Assembly (NCBI GenBank): GCA_905182295.1
Contig: CAJJAZ010000006.1
Coordinates: 212,168-276,167 of the forward strand
Direction: 5' to 3'
Source: an uncultured Flavobacteriaceae bacterium
Lineage (GTDB): Bacteria; Bacteroidota; Bacteroidia; Flavobacteriales; Flavobacteriaceae
Length of the DNA: 64,000 nucleotides
Shown: positions 9,173-20,093 of the stretch, in pieces
Layout of the letters: the number at the start of each line of letters is the position of its first letter
How positions within the stretch are numbered: position 1 is the first letter of the stretch
Translations under genes and position numbers: made by a program
The notes under the pieces: model-generated
Databases searched by the model: none
What the model saw: the letters and a program-made list of their open reading frames with translations, nothing else
What the model was told of the DNA's origin: nothing

Positions 9173-11599
9173 ATGAAAATATCATACAACTGGCTTAAAG
9201 AATTTATTGCAACTGATTGGAATGTTGAAAAAACAGCACAATTATTGACAGATTTAGGCCTCGAAGTAGAGGGCTTAGTTCCATTTGAATCTATTAAAGG
9301 AGGCTTACAAGGGGTTGTAGTGGGACATGTATTAAGTTGTGAAAAACATTCAAACGCAGATAAATTACAATTGACTAAAGTGTCCATTGGAAATGACACT
9401 ACTTTACAAATTGTATGTGGTGCTCCTAATGTAACCAAAGGCATTAAAGTGGCTGTGGCTACTATTGGAACAACATTATACACTCCAGAGGGAGAAGCAT
9501 GGGTCATTAAGAAAGGAAAAATTCGAGGAGAAGAAAGCCACGGAATGCTATGTTCTGAAAATGAACTAGGATTAGGGCAGGGCCATGATGGAATTTTAAT
9601 TTTGGAAGACGACCTCAAAGAAGGAACCGCATGTAGTAGTGTGTTTAATGTGGTAAGAGATGAGGTTATTGAAATAGGTTTAACGCCTAACAGGGCAGAC
9701 GCCATGAGTCATTTTGGTGTAGCACGAGATTTAAAAGCTGGCTTAAAACAACAAGGGATATCTAAAGAACTCATTACCCCTTCTGTAATGCAGTTTTCCA
9801 TAGACAACAGGCTTTCTACGATTCAAGTCCAAGTAGATACGCCAGACTTAGCCCCTCGATATTCTGGTATAACTATTAGCGATTTAACTGTAAATGAAAG
9901 TCCTAATTGGATGAAAAATAGGCTTAAGGCTATTGGACTTAGCCCTATAAACAATGTTGTAGATGCAACCAATTATGTATTACATGAATTAGGGCAACCA
10001 CTTCACGCTTTTGATTTAGATAAAATAGAAGGAAAAAAAGTAATCGTTAAAACACTTAAGCAAGGTACTAAATTCACCACATTAGATGGCGTTGATAGGA
10101 TACTGTCTTCAGAGGATTTAATGATTTGTGATGCAAAAAAGCCCATGTGTTTGGCGGGTGTTTTTGGAGGTCAAGATTCAGGAGTAACCGCGCAAACTAC
10201 TTCTGTTTTTCTAGAATCTGCCTATTTCAACCCTGTTTCTATTAGAAAATCTGCCAAGAGGCATGGATTGAGCACAGATGCTTCTTTTAGGTTTGAACGC
10301 GGTATAGACATAAACCTTGTAGAAGATGCTTTGAAAAGAGCGTCACTACTCATAAAAGAATTGGCAGGCGGACAAATCAGTTCAGATATTATAGATCTTT
10401 ACCCAAAAAAAGAAGAGAACTACCAAGTGTTTTTAACTTTTAAGAGAATCTATTCTCTAATAGGGGAAGAAATACCTACAGATACCATAAAGAGTATATT
10501 GAGTTCATTAGAAATTCGTGTGAATAATGTAACGGAATCCGGATTGGGATTGACCATTCCGTTTTATAGGGTAGACGTTCAAAGAGAAGTAGATGTTATT
10601 GAAGAAATTCTTAGGGTCTATGGCTACAACAACATTCATTTTTCAAAAAAAATAAATGCCTCTATCGCTTATACGGACCCAAAAGCAGATCATATTATTC
10701 AAAACAAAATTGGGGATTCATTAGCAGCCCAAGGTTTTCATGAGATTTTAACAAATTCCCTCACCTCTCCCCAGTTTTTACAGTATACTCAGGACACTGA
10801 TCTACAACAAGCAGTAACTATATTGAATCCATTGAGTAGTGATTTGAGTATTTTAAAAACTTCTATGTTATTTACTGGACTTGAAACTGTTTCGCATAAT
10901 ATTAATAGAAAAACAAATCGTTTAAAACTCTTTGAATTTGGTAAGACATACCATCAAATTGAAGGGAATAAAATAGAAATCAAGCATTTGAGTATATTAA
11001 TGACAGGTAAGAAAAATACTCAAAATTGGCTAGGATCAGATGAAAAGCTAAGTTTCTTTGATCTTAAAACCTTGGTAGAAAACATATTAGAAAGGCTTGG
11101 TATTCAAAAATGGAAAATCTCAGAAGCTACCTCTGACTTGTTTTCAGAAGGAATAAGCTACAATAGCAGAAAAGATATCATAGTAACTTTTGGTGTGCTC
11201 TCCAATAAGCTTCTTAAAAAGTTAGATATTAAACAAGAAGTTCTTTTTGCAGATTTTAATTGGGATGCAATCCTTAAATTACTAACAAAAGAAACCATTA
11301 AGTTTCAAGAAATTCCAAAGTATCCAGAAGTATCCAGAGATTTTGCCTTACTGATCAAAAACGGTGTGACTTTCGAGCAGGTAGCTCAAACAGCAAAAAA
11401 CACTGAAAAAAATTACCTGAAAGAGGTGGGCTTATTCGATGTGTATACCGGAAAGAATTTACCTGAAGGCACTAAGTCTTATGGAATTAATTTTGTGCTT
11501 CAAGATCAACATGCCACACTAGAAGAAAAGCAGATAGACAAAATTATGAAAAAACTTCAATCTGCTTTTGAAAGAGACCTAGAAGCAACCCTTAGATAA
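9173..11599 (+). CDS. pheT: Phenylalanyl-tRNA synthetase beta subunit
   Basis: Beta chain of the alpha2-beta2 enzyme that charges tRNA-Phe. The 808-residue protein is full length, with an N-terminal EMAP-like tRNA-binding domain (VVVGHVLSCEKHSNADKL near residue 48), the B3/B4 editing domain, B5 near 400-470, the catalytic-like domain and a C-terminal ferredoxin-fold anticodon-binding domain (PKYPEVSRDFALL near 710). The start is ATG at 9173 (MKISYNWLKEF), the normal family N-terminus. pheS is not in the window. A hairpin terminator follows directly. Confidence 0.97.
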   Translation: MKISYNWLKEFIATDWNVEKTAQLLTDLGLEVEGLVPFESIKGGLQGVVVGHVLSCEKHSNADKLQLTKVSIGNDTTLQIVCGAPNVTKGIKVAVATIGTTLYTPEGEAWVIKKGKIRGEESHGMLCSENELGLGQGHDGILILEDDLKEGTACSSVFNVVRDEVIEIGLTPNRADAMSHFGVARDLKAGLKQQGISKELITPSVMQFSIDNRLSTIQVQVDTPDLAPRYSGITISDLTVNESPNWMKNRLKAIGLSPINNVVDATNYVLHELGQPLHAFDLDKIEGKKVIVKTLKQGTKFTTLDGVDRILSSEDLMICDAKKPMCLAGVFGGQDSGVTAQTTSVFLESAYFNPVSIRKSAKRHGLSTDASFRFERGIDINLVEDALKRASLLIKELAGGQISSDIIDLYPKKEENYQVFLTFKRIYSLIGEEIPTDTIKSILSSLEIRVNNVTESGLGLTIPFYRVDVQREVDVIEEILRVYGYNNIHFSKKINASIAYTDPKADHIIQNKIGDSLAAQGFHEILTNSLTSPQFLQYTQDTDLQQAVTILNPLSSDLSILKTSMLFTGLETVSHNINRKTNRLKLFEFGKTYHQIEGNKIEIKHLSILMTGKKNTQNWLGSDEKLSFFDLKTLVENILERLGIQKWKISEATSDLFSEGISYNSRKDIIVTFGVLSNKLLKKLDIKQEVLFADFNWDAILKLLTKETIKFQEIPKYPEVSRDFALLIKNGVTFEQVAQTAKNTEKNYLKEVGLFDVYTGKNLPEGTKSYGINFVLQDQHATLEEKQIDKIMKKLQSAFERDLEATLR

Positions 11600-11601
11600 A
11601 T

Positions 11602-11637
11602 AAAAAAACGCCTTCATTAAGAAGGCATTTTTTTATA
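11602..11637. terminator. Bidirectional terminator between pheT and ABC-F gene
   Basis: Stem GCCTTC (11610-11615) and GAAGGC (11621-11626) with a five-base loop, flanked by an A7 tract on the left and a T7 tract on the right. It can therefore end transcription of both convergent genes. Confidence 0.85.
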
Positions 11638-11643
11638 CTATAA

Positions 11644-13299
<1,656 letters not shown>

Positions 13300-13426
13300 T
13301 TAAATTTTGCTAGGCTTTGTTTATGGTTATTAATAAATAAGAATAGTCATAAAGCTGGTGACCGTATTTTAAGGGAATAGAAGGGATTTTAACTTGACCT
13401 TAACAATATTGGCTCTGGTCCATTTG

Positions 13427-13434
13427 TACCTTTG
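13427..13434 (+). promoter_or_regulatory. -7 promoter box before TlpA-like lipoprotein gene
   Basis: TACCTTTG matches TAnnTTTG exactly, 16 bases before ATG 13451; a TTG at 13409-13411 is only 15 bases upstream, shorter than usual. It supports the ATG at 13451 rather than an upstream TTG start. Confidence 0.5.
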
Positions 13435-13450
13435 TATCATAGGATTAATT

Positions 13451-14833
13451 ATGAAAAAAGGATTTCTAATATTAGTATGTGTTCTTGCATACAGTTGTGG
13501 TGTAATTGACAAGCGCCCTTCTCCCGTTTATTTTGGGGGAGAAATTGTCAATCCTACCAGTCCTTATTTGGTGCTATTTAAAGACGACCAAGTCATTGAT
13601 TCTGCTAAATTAGATAGAAGCAATCGCTTTAAAATTAATTTTATGGCGGAGACTGAAGGGCTTTATCACTTTGACCACAGTCCTCAGTTCCATTATGTAT
13701 ACCTAGAAAAAGGAGATAGCCTCAGCTTGAGACTAAACACTTTAGAGTTTGATGAATCTATTGTGTTTTCCGGGAAAGGTGAAGAAATAAACAATTTCAT
13801 TGTAGAATTGTTTCTAGCTAATGAAGAAGACGAACGGATTGTGGATCAATATTTTCAATTAGAACCAGACGTTTTTGATGAGAAAATTGAATCAATTCGA
13901 CAAGAAAAATTAGAACAACTTTCTGCGCTTCTTAAAGAAGTATCCTTATCCCCTAGGGCTACCGCACTAATTAATGCGACCATTGATTACAATGCATTCA
14001 TTTATAAAGAAAAATACCCTTTTTATCACAAGAGAGCTACCCATGAGGAGAACCTACATAATATTCCTTCTAAGTTTTATTCCTACAGAAATGAGCTAAG
14101 TCTCAACAACAAGGACCTTATTTATTTTAGACCTTACTACAATTTCATGAAATACCATTTGGGAAATTTGGCCTATATAGAATGTAAAGAAATGTGTCAA
14201 ACAAATTTAGATGCTAACGGGGCAATTCATTTAAACGAGCACAAGTTAAAACTCATTGACAATTTAATTCAAGAAAAAAAATTAAAAGACAATTTGTACA
14301 GAAATGTAGTGATGTATTATTTACTAAAAGTAAGAGATACTCCAGAAAATACTTTGAGTTTTATGGAGACATTCAAAGAATACAGTCCCGGTAATATACA
14401 CATGGATGAAATTGACCAATTGTTTAAGGATATTAATAACCTACAACCCAACAACAGCATTCCTAACCTTATGGTGCAAAACTCAGATGGCAGGCCTGTA
14501 GGCTTGAATGACATCTCTAAAGATAAAAAAGTAATTTTTTACTTCTGGAGTGCCAAACACGAAAACCATTTTAAGAATATTCAAGCCAGATTAAATAGTA
14601 TAGCCTCTCATTATCCCGAACATACTTTTATAGGTATTAACCGAAGCACTGATTATAATCAGTGGCAACGTATGATTGAGCGTTACCAACTAAACAAAAA
14701 TAACCAATACAGGTCTGAAGATTATGAAATGCTTAAAACGAGTTTGGTGATTGACCACATGAACAAAAGCATTATCATTGAAAACGGACGTATCGTAAAC
14801 GGTTTTGCAGATATTTTAAACTTACAATATTAA
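13451..14833 (+). CDS. TlpA/thioredoxin-like lipoprotein with HxxH in place of CxxC
   Basis: A 460-residue predicted lipoprotein: signal [16 protein letters not shown] with lipobox Cys16. Residues about 28-110 form a beta-rich DUF4369-like domain, then a long helical middle, then a C-terminal thioredoxin-like domain from about residue 345. At the usual FWASWCGPC active site the protein reads FWSAKHENH (365-373), so both redox cysteines are replaced by His370 and His373. Disulfide exchange is therefore excluded at that site; a binding role is possible. The start is chosen at ATG 13451 because the signal peptide begins there. Its stop overlaps the convergent tal stop by four bases (TTAA). Exact function unknown. 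Confidence 0.75.
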   Translation: MKKGFLILVCVLAYSCGVIDKRPSPVYFGGEIVNPTSPYLVLFKDDQVIDSAKLDRSNRFKINFMAETEGLYHFDHSPQFHYVYLEKGDSLSLRLNTLEFDESIVFSGKGEEINNFIVELFLANEEDERIVDQYFQLEPDVFDEKIESIRQEKLEQLSALLKEVSLSPRATALINATIDYNAFIYKEKYPFYHKRATHEENLHNIPSKFYSYRNELSLNNKDLIYFRPYYNFMKYHLGNLAYIECKEMCQTNLDANGAIHLNEHKLKLIDNLIQEKKLKDNLYRNVVMYYLLKVRDTPENTLSFMETFKEYSPGNIHMDEIDQLFKDINNLQPNNSIPNLMVQNSDGRPVGLNDISKDKKVIFYFWSAKHENHFKNIQARLNSIASHYPEHTFIGINRSTDYNQWQRMIERYQLNKNNQYRSEDYEMLKTSLVIDHMNKSIIIENGRIVNGFADILNLQY

Positions 14834-15483
14834 TTACCCTTCTTGTAATCTTCCAAAAACTTCGCCAAGCCTATATCTGTCAATGGATGCTTTAAAAGCC
14901 CTTCTATAGAAGACAAAGGTCCTGTCATAACGTCTGCACCAAGCTTAGCACAATCAATTACATGCATGGTATGCCTTACGGATGCAGCTAATATTTGGGT
15001 GTCAAAAGCATAATTGTCATATACCTGTCTTATTTCTGCTATGAGGTTTAAACCGTCTGTAGCAATGTCGTCCAAACGACCAATAAATGGAGACACATAG
15101 GTAGCTCCAGCTTTAGCGGCTAATAGCGCCTGACCAACGGAAAAGACCAAAGTGCAATTGGTTCTTATTCCCTTGTCTGAAAAGTATTTAATCGCTTTTA
15201 TTCCTTCCTTGATCATAGGAACTTTTACAACAATTTGAGCATGGAGTGCTGCTAAAGCTTCTCCTTCTTTAACCATACCTTCAAAATCAGTAGCAATCAC
15301 TTCTGCAGAAACATCCCCAGTCACAATAGCACAAATAGCCACATAGTGCTTTAAAATATTCTCATGTCCTGTAATACCTTCTTTGGCCATTAAAGAAGGA
15401 TTGGTGGTTACACCGTCTAAAATACCTAAATCTTGGGCTTCTTTAATCTGATCTAAATTGGCAGTATCTATAAAAAACTTCAT
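14830..15483 (-). CDS. tal: Transaldolase, short type (TalC/MipB-like)
   Basis: Moves a dihydroxyacetone unit between sugar phosphates in the non-oxidative pentose phosphate pathway. The 217-residue protein belongs to the short transaldolase/fructose-6-phosphate aldolase group: FIDTAN at 4-9, TTNPSL near 26-31, Schiff-base Lys87 in VVKVPM, and [10 protein letters not shown] near 130. Phe114 in TLVFS sits where true transaldolases have Phe and fructose-6-phosphate aldolases have Tyr, which favours transaldolase. Convergent with the lipoprotein gene, sharing four bases at the stop codons. An aldolase activity cannot be excluded from sequence. Confidence 0.9.
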   Translation of the reverse strand: MKFFIDTANLDQIKEAQDLGILDGVTTNPSLMAKEGITGHENILKHYVAICAIVTGDVSAEVIATDFEGMVKEGEALAALHAQIVVKVPMIKEGIKAIKYFSDKGIRTNCTLVFSVGQALLAAKAGATYVSPFIGRLDDIATDGLNLIAEIRQVYDNYAFDTQILAASVRHTMHVIDCAKLGADVMTGPLSSIEGLLKHPLTDIGLAKFLEDYKKGN

Positions 15484-15564
15484 GGGGTATAATTTTTATG
15501 GGAAAAAGGTTAATTGATGTTATTGGGAATAAATATAAGTCATTGAATTTAATCAAAAACTAAT

Positions 15565-16377
15565 TTACAAATTATAATGTTTGGAAAGCATCTTTTCAAA
15601 TACTTTACTGGGCAGCACTTTTTTGAGTAGCAAAGAAAATTTCTGCAATGGACTCCCCACCACATAATGAACTTTAGGATGCTTGGCATTCATTATTTTA
15701 TATACTGATTTTGCCACTGCTATTGGATCTGAACCCGCAGAAACATGCGCATTCATTTGATCTATATTTTGCTGGTATAAAGGGTGGTATGGTGATGTTT
15801 TTTCAGGGGCTACGTGGTATCGGCCAGCGGCAATATTAGTCGCAAAGTCACCAGGGGCTAAAGTACAGCAGTGTACACCAAAAGGTTTAAGCTCCATCCT
15901 ATAAGTCTCTGTAATAATACTCAGTGAGGCTTTGGAAGCTGAATAAATACCCCTGTAAGGTAAACCCATCGCTCCAGCAATGGAAGTAATATTAACAATC
16001 AATCCGGATTGCTGCTTTCTCATAGCAGGCAAAACAGCTTCAATGACCCGCATTGGTCCTTTAAAATTTGTGTTGTAACAATGGTCAATAGCGTCGTATG
16101 GGGTCTCTTCTAAAGGACCTGTAATACCCACTCCAGCATTGTTTATTAATACATCTATACGCCCAGAAAGCTTCAAAACTTCATTTACAGCAGTCTGGAT
16201 GGTGTCTGGTTTAGAAACATCTAATGCGAGTAAAGGAAAATAATTAAAATTTTTATATTGGGCTGGATTCCTTGCAGTTCCATATACTTTACAGCCTTTT
16301 TCAGTGAGGTAAATCCCTATGGATTTTCCTATTCCTGAAGAAGCGCCTGTGATAAAAATTATGGGAAGGGGTTTCAT
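15565..16377 (-). CDS. Short-chain dehydrogenase/reductase
   Basis: Classical SDR that uses NAD(P)H on an unknown substrate. The Rossmann glycine motif TGASSGIG is at residues 10-17, NNAG near 86-89, and the catalytic YSASK near 153. The 270-residue length is usual. ATG 16377 (MKPLPIIF) is preferred over an upstream TTG at 16395, which adds six residues and lies close to the SRP RNA 3' end. The extended C-terminus (PLQKFSLLLKKVLP) resembles the subgroup often annotated as oxidoreductases of lipids or steroids, but substrate is not deducible. Confidence 0.88.
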   Translation of the reverse strand: MKPLPIIFITGASSGIGKSIGIYLTEKGCKVYGTARNPAQYKNFNYFPLLALDVSKPDTIQTAVNEVLKLSGRIDVLINNAGVGITGPLEETPYDAIDHCYNTNFKGPMRVIEAVLPAMRKQQSGLIVNITSIAGAMGLPYRGIYSASKASLSIITETYRMELKPFGVHCCTLAPGDFATNIAAGRYHVAPEKTSPYHPLYQQNIDQMNAHVSAGSDPIAVAKSVYKIMNAKHPKVHYVVGSPLQKFSLLLKKVLPSKVFEKMLSKHYNL

Positions 16378-16401
16378 ATGTATTTGTGTAAACAAAGAAA
16401 C

Positions 16402-16505
16402 AAAAAAAAGGGCAAGCTACCTAAATCGCACCGCTACAACCACATACCCTTGCTGTGTTCCCACCCTGGGGGATTCTGCAGGAGCTGGTCGTATAGGACT
16501 TGCCC
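16402..16505 (-). ncRNA. ffs: Signal recognition particle RNA (small bacterial type)
   Basis: RNA scaffold of the SRP that binds Ffh. On the minus strand the RNA begins GGGCAAG at 16505 and ends CTTGCCC at 16410, so the ends pair over seven bases. The apical part holds CCAGGGTGGGAACACAGCAAGG, read here in two pieces as CCAGGGTGGGAA and CACAGCAAGG, matching the GGAA tetraloop region and asymmetric loop of SRP helix 8. Eight U residues follow the closing stem (16409-16402) and complete an intrinsic terminator. A perfect -7 box precedes it. Mature RNA about 96 bases. Confidence 0.82.
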
Positions 16506-16508
16506 ATG

Positions 16509-16516
16509 CAAATATA
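16509..16516 (-). promoter_or_regulatory. -7 promoter box of SRP RNA
   Basis: TATATTTG on the minus strand ends four bases before the first base of the SRP RNA (16505), exactly where a TAnnTTTG -7 box should sit. Because the RNA 5' end is fixed by its closing helix, this calibrates start-site predictions elsewhere in the window. No TTG was found at -33. Confidence 0.65.
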
Positions 16517-16604
16517 ATTAAACCTCAAAGCTTTCCGAATTTTTTAGGAATCATTTTAACATCTAATTTATATTAAATACCTTGTGAAATATAAATGCAT
16601 AGCA

Positions 16605-17645
16605 ATGAAAATGCCTAAAATGTTAAGCCTCAGTTTTTTAAGCATTCTAATGTTGGGCTGCGGTGGTACTCAAAAAAAACTACTGCCCTACAGCTTAAAA
16701 TTATCTAATAAAGGCAAGCGCTATCAACATGGAGATTGGGCTGCCTTTAAATTAATATCCAATGAGACCAACGCACCTAAAAAGCTATCTTTTTTCCTGG
16801 ATGGAAAGGCTTTAGAAACCAAAGGAGATAGCGTAAAACTCATAACAAATAGCCTAGGAAATAAAACTTTAGAGTTGAGGATTAGCGGAGACAACATTTC
16901 CTTTAAGCTGTCTGAAAAAATTAAAGTTTTTGCAGAAAAAGGACCAGAACTTTATACTTACACCATAGTAAACACTTATCCTCACGACATAAATGCCTAC
17001 ACCCAAGGTTTAGAGTTTTACAAAGACACTTTATATGAAAGCACTGGGCTTAGAGGGTTCTCTAGCCTTAGAAAAGTAGATTTTAAAACAGGAAAAGTAC
17101 TCAAGAAATTAGATCTTCCAGACGCTGTTTTTGGAGAAGGCATTACCATTCTCAATGAGCGTTTGTATATGCTTTCTTGGCAAAGTGGAAAAGGCTTTGT
17201 ATTTGATCCTGCAACTTTTAAAGCGCTGTCTCAATTCTCCTACGGCCAAAGCAAAGAAGGATGGGGACTCTGTAATGATGGCAAAAAGCTCTTTAAAAGT
17301 GATGGCACTCAAAAAATCTGGTTTTTAGACCCTCAAAACCTTAGTGAAGTGAGTCATATTGAATTGGTTACAAACAAAAGCTTCTTTAAGAATACCAATG
17401 AATTGGAGTATGTCAATGGCCTTATTTATGCCAATGTATATCTAAAGGAAAGTGTTATGGTCATTAACGCTACCTCAGGTGCCATTGAAGGTGTGGTTAA
17501 TTTTTCGGGATTAAAAAAACGAGTCACCCCCCATAGTGAATTGGATGTACTCAACGGAATTGCTTACCACCCAACAAGAAAAACTTTCTTTGTGACTGGA
17601 AAAAAATGGGATAAAATGTTTGAAGTACGTATAGAGAAGAAATAA
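16605..17645 (+). CDS. Glutaminyl-peptide cyclotransferase-type lipoprotein
   Basis: Predicted lipoprotein of the plant/bacterial glutamine cyclotransferase family, a five-bladed beta-propeller that cyclises N-terminal Gln to pyroglutamate. Signal peptide MKMPKMLSLSFLSILMLGC gives a lipobox Cys near residue 19. Residues about 25-115 look like an added beta-sandwich; the propeller starts at TYTIVNTYPHDINAYTQGLEF (split: TYPHD, AYTQGLEF) and contains the family segments YESTGLRG, VFGEGIT and NELEYVNG. ATG 16605 is chosen over GTG 16584 because it begins the signal peptide. The stop overlaps the next ATG by one base (TAATG), so the two genes are translationally coupled. Confidence 0.88.
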   Translation: MKMPKMLSLSFLSILMLGCGGTQKKLLPYSLKLSNKGKRYQHGDWAAFKLISNETNAPKKLSFFLDGKALETKGDSVKLITNSLGNKTLELRISGDNISFKLSEKIKVFAEKGPELYTYTIVNTYPHDINAYTQGLEFYKDTLYESTGLRGFSSLRKVDFKTGKVLKKLDLPDAVFGEGITILNERLYMLSWQSGKGFVFDPATFKALSQFSYGQSKEGWGLCNDGKKLFKSDGTQKIWFLDPQNLSEVSHIELVTNKSFFKNTNELEYVNGLIYANVYLKESVMVINATSGAIEGVVNFSGLKKRVTPHSELDVLNGIAYHPTRKTFFVTGKKWDKMFEVRIEKK

Positions 17646-18031
17646 TGTTTAAAAAAAAAATAAGGGTACAACAAAGCGATTTAGACAAATTAGAGCATGT
17701 AAACAATGTTAAGTATGTAGACTGGGTTCAAGACATTGCTTTGGAACACTGGAACAAGAAAGCACCTAAAGAGATGCAAGAAAAATGGGTTTGGGTCATG
17801 ACAAAACATTGCATAGAGTATAGAAAAGCGAGTTTTTTAGGAAACACTATTAACGTAAAGACTTATTTGAAATCTTCTAATGGAGCCATGGCTACTAGAA
17901 TAGTTGAGTTTTACAATGAAACTGATAATAAAGCTTCAGTTACCTCAACCACTTCCTGGTGCCTCTTAGACGCAAGCACATTTAAACCCAAAAGAATACC
18001 AGAAGATGTGTCGGCTGTTTTTATAGAATAG
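17645..18031 (+). CDS. Hotdog-fold acyl-CoA thioesterase
   Basis: A 128-residue 4HBT-type thioesterase that hydrolyses acyl-CoA or acyl-ACP. The active-site signature HVNNVKYVDWVQD is at residues 19-31, with the conserved Asp replaced by Asn-Asn around NNVKY as in many YbgC/FatB-like members. The ATG overlaps the stop of the cyclotransferase gene. It is followed by a strong terminator. Substrate unknown. Confidence 0.85.
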   Translation: MFKKKIRVQQSDLDKLEHVNNVKYVDWVQDIALEHWNKKAPKEMQEKWVWVMTKHCIEYRKASFLGNTINVKTYLKSSNGAMATRIVEFYNETDNKASVTSTTSWCLLDASTFKPKRIPEDVSAVFIE

Positions 18032-18081
18032 CCGGATAATTTTATATGAAATGGTTTAACAAGATATATAAGCATTGCAAT

Positions 18082-18123
18082 AAATCACAAAGGGCTGTCG
18101 TAAACGACAGCCCTTTGTGATTT
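18082..18123. terminator. Strong bidirectional terminator, 19-bp perfect stem
   Basis: Left arm 18082-18100 and right arm 18105-18123 are perfectly complementary around a TAAA loop, with A residues on the left and T residues on the right. It separates the convergent thioesterase and glyA genes and can stop both. Confidence 0.9.
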
Positions 18124-18139
18124 TAAAAGTGATGTTTGA

Positions 18140-19414
18140 CTAAGCGTTAAATAAATCCCTATGCCCCATTAATGCATTCACTTCATCTTTCACCTGGGCT
18201 ATAGCTGCTTCATTATCTATGTCAGACAATACCCTGTCTACAAAATCTACTACTGTTTTCATATCTGATTCATCTAGTCCCCTTGTGGTTATTGCTGCAG
18301 TTCCAAACCTAATTCCAGAAGTAACAAAAGGAGATTTGTCGTCAAAAGGAACCATATTTTTATTGGCAGTAATGTCTGCTTGAACAAGGGCAAATTCCGC
18401 TTGCTTACCATTAATGCCTTTATTTCTAAGGTCAATTAACATCATATGATTGTCAGTGCCGCCAGAAATAATATTATATCCCTTAGCTACAAAAGCTTCT
18501 GCCATAGCTGCTGCGTTTTTCTTTACCTGCAACATATAGTGTAAAAAAGTATCCGTTAATGCTTCTCCAAAAGCAATGGCTTTAGCTGCTATGATGTGCT
18601 CTAAAGGACCGCCTTGATTCCCAGGGAATACGGCTAAATCTAACAAAGAAGACATTTTTCTCAAAGAACCATCTTTTAAAGTAATTCCAAAAGGATTGTC
18701 AAAATCATTACCCATGAGTATTAGACCACCTCTAGGACCTCTCAAAGTTTTATGCGTTGTAGTGGTTACTATATGACAATGTGGAATTGGATCGTTTAAA
18801 ATACCCTTTGCAATAAGTCCAGATGGGTGGGAAATATCTGCTAAAAGTAGCGCGCCAACTTTATCTGCAATAGCCCTGAATCTTTTAAAATCTAGGTCTC
18901 TTGAATAAGCAGACGCTCCTGCGATAATTAATTTAGGCTGCTCTTTAATAGCAATGGCTTCAATATTGTCATAGTTTAGTAAACCAGTTTCTTTTTCTAC
19001 CCCATAAAAAGTTGGATTATAAAGACGACCAGAAAAATTCACTGGAGAACCGTGGGTTAAATGCCCCCCGTGAGACAAATCAAAACCTAATATAGTGTCT
19101 CCTGGTTTTAAACACGCGTGGAAAACAGAAGCATTTGCTTGAGAACCTGAATGCGGCTGAACGTTAGCGTAAACAGCTCCAAAGAGTTCTTTTGCCCGGT
19201 CTATCGCTATTTGCTCTACCTCATCTACTATCTCGCAACCCCCGTAATATCTTTTACCAGGATACCCCTCAGCGTATTTATTGGTTAATACAGAACCCGC
19301 AGCTTCCATGACTTGTGGGCTAGCAAAGTTTTCAGAAGCAATCAATTCAATGCCTTCTATTTGTCTGGCTTCTTCTTCTTTTATTAAATCAAAAATTAGA
19401 GTGTCGCGTTGCAT
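18140..19414 (-). CDS. glyA: Serine hydroxymethyltransferase
   Basis: PLP enzyme that converts serine plus THF to glycine plus 5,10-methylene-THF, the main source of one-carbon units. Length 424 matches. The PLP-lysine motif [14 protein letters not shown] lies near residue 222, and the N-terminus [14 protein letters not shown] is typical. A -7 box TATTTTTG (minus, 19447-19440) predicts a leader of about 22 bases. Monocistronic. The product methylene-THF is the co-substrate of PanB at 3.5 kb. Confidence 0.98.
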   Translation of the reverse strand: MQRDTLIFDLIKEEEARQIEGIELIASENFASPQVMEAAGSVLTNKYAEGYPGKRYYGGCEIVDEVEQIAIDRAKELFGAVYANVQPHSGSQANASVFHACLKPGDTILGFDLSHGGHLTHGSPVNFSGRLYNPTFYGVEKETGLLNYDNIEAIAIKEQPKLIIAGASAYSRDLDFKRFRAIADKVGALLLADISHPSGLIAKGILNDPIPHCHIVTTTTHKTLRGPRGGLILMGNDFDNPFGITLKDGSLRKMSSLLDLAVFPGNQGGPLEHIIAAKAIAFGEALTDTFLHYMLQVKKNAAAMAEAFVAKGYNIISGGTDNHMMLIDLRNKGINGKQAEFALVQADITANKNMVPFDDKSPFVTSGIRFGTAAITTRGLDESDMKTVVDFVDRVLSDIDNEAAIAQVKDEVNALMGHRDLFNA

Positions 19415-19529
19415 AATGAGCAGTTTATAATTTAAGTCTCAAAAATACGAATAGAAGGGCTATAAATAGTTTACTTTGAATAGAAAAATTATCAATTTTA
19501 TTAAATGATATCAACAATTGAAAAGCAGC

Positions 19530-19922
19530 CTAAAGGTGTTTTTCAATTGGGAGTTGTAGTAAATCGTAATGAGAATCGTGGGCTACAACAGTATCGTTTT
19601 TTAATAGAATTAATTGTGGTGATTGGTGCATTACCTGAAACGTACTGGCCACCTTATTAGAAACCGCCCTGAAAGACAATAGGTCCAAGAAATAAAAATC
19701 TGCCCTACCATTAAATTCTAATAGCGACTTTTCTAGCTGTCTCTGTACCATACTACTAATTCCACAGCTAGAAGAGTGTTTGTAAATAATTTGCAACCTT
19801 ACATTTGACTGCGCTTTAATATCCTCCAATTGTGCTTCACTTTGCAATGATTTCCAAGACAACGCAGGAGCTTTTTTTGTCTCTTTATCGGAGTCGTTGG
19901 ATTTAAAAAATTTCTTAAACAT
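19530..19922 (-). CDS. ytxJ: Monothiol bacilliredoxin YtxJ
   Basis: Thioredoxin-fold protein proposed to remove bacillithiol from S-bacillithiolated proteins. The 130-residue chain has the monothiol site HSSSCGIS with Cys53, followed by VASTFQVMHQSPQLILL (cis-Pro region in SPQ). The start is ATG 19922 (MFKKFFK); an in-frame TTG at 19940 adds six residues. A -7 box TAATTTTG (minus, 19964-19957) gives a leader of about 31 bases. It implies that this organism makes bacillithiol; no bsh genes are in the window. Confidence 0.88.
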   Translation of the reverse strand: MFKKFFKSNDSDKETKKAPALSWKSLQSEAQLEDIKAQSNVRLQIIYKHSSSCGISSMVQRQLEKSLLEFNGRADFYFLDLLSFRAVSNKVASTFQVMHQSPQLILLKNDTVVAHDSHYDLLQLPIEKHL

Positions 19923-20093
19923 ATAGGCTTGTTTTTTCAATGGGTGATTTACAAGACAAAATTACAGTAAAAATTCAAATTAAACTGACTAAATGTCCTG
20001 TTTTTAATGGGTTTAAGTGACCTTTTGTCTGTGTTACAGCTTTGGACCTAACATTGTATTAGAATAATTAATTAACCCTTAAAACAACATTAT

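Noticed and set aside
14830..14833. Four-base TTAA shared by two convergent stop codons as a regulatory site
   Set aside because: Simple consequence of compact convergent genes; a similar CTAA overlap occurs at 25776-25779.
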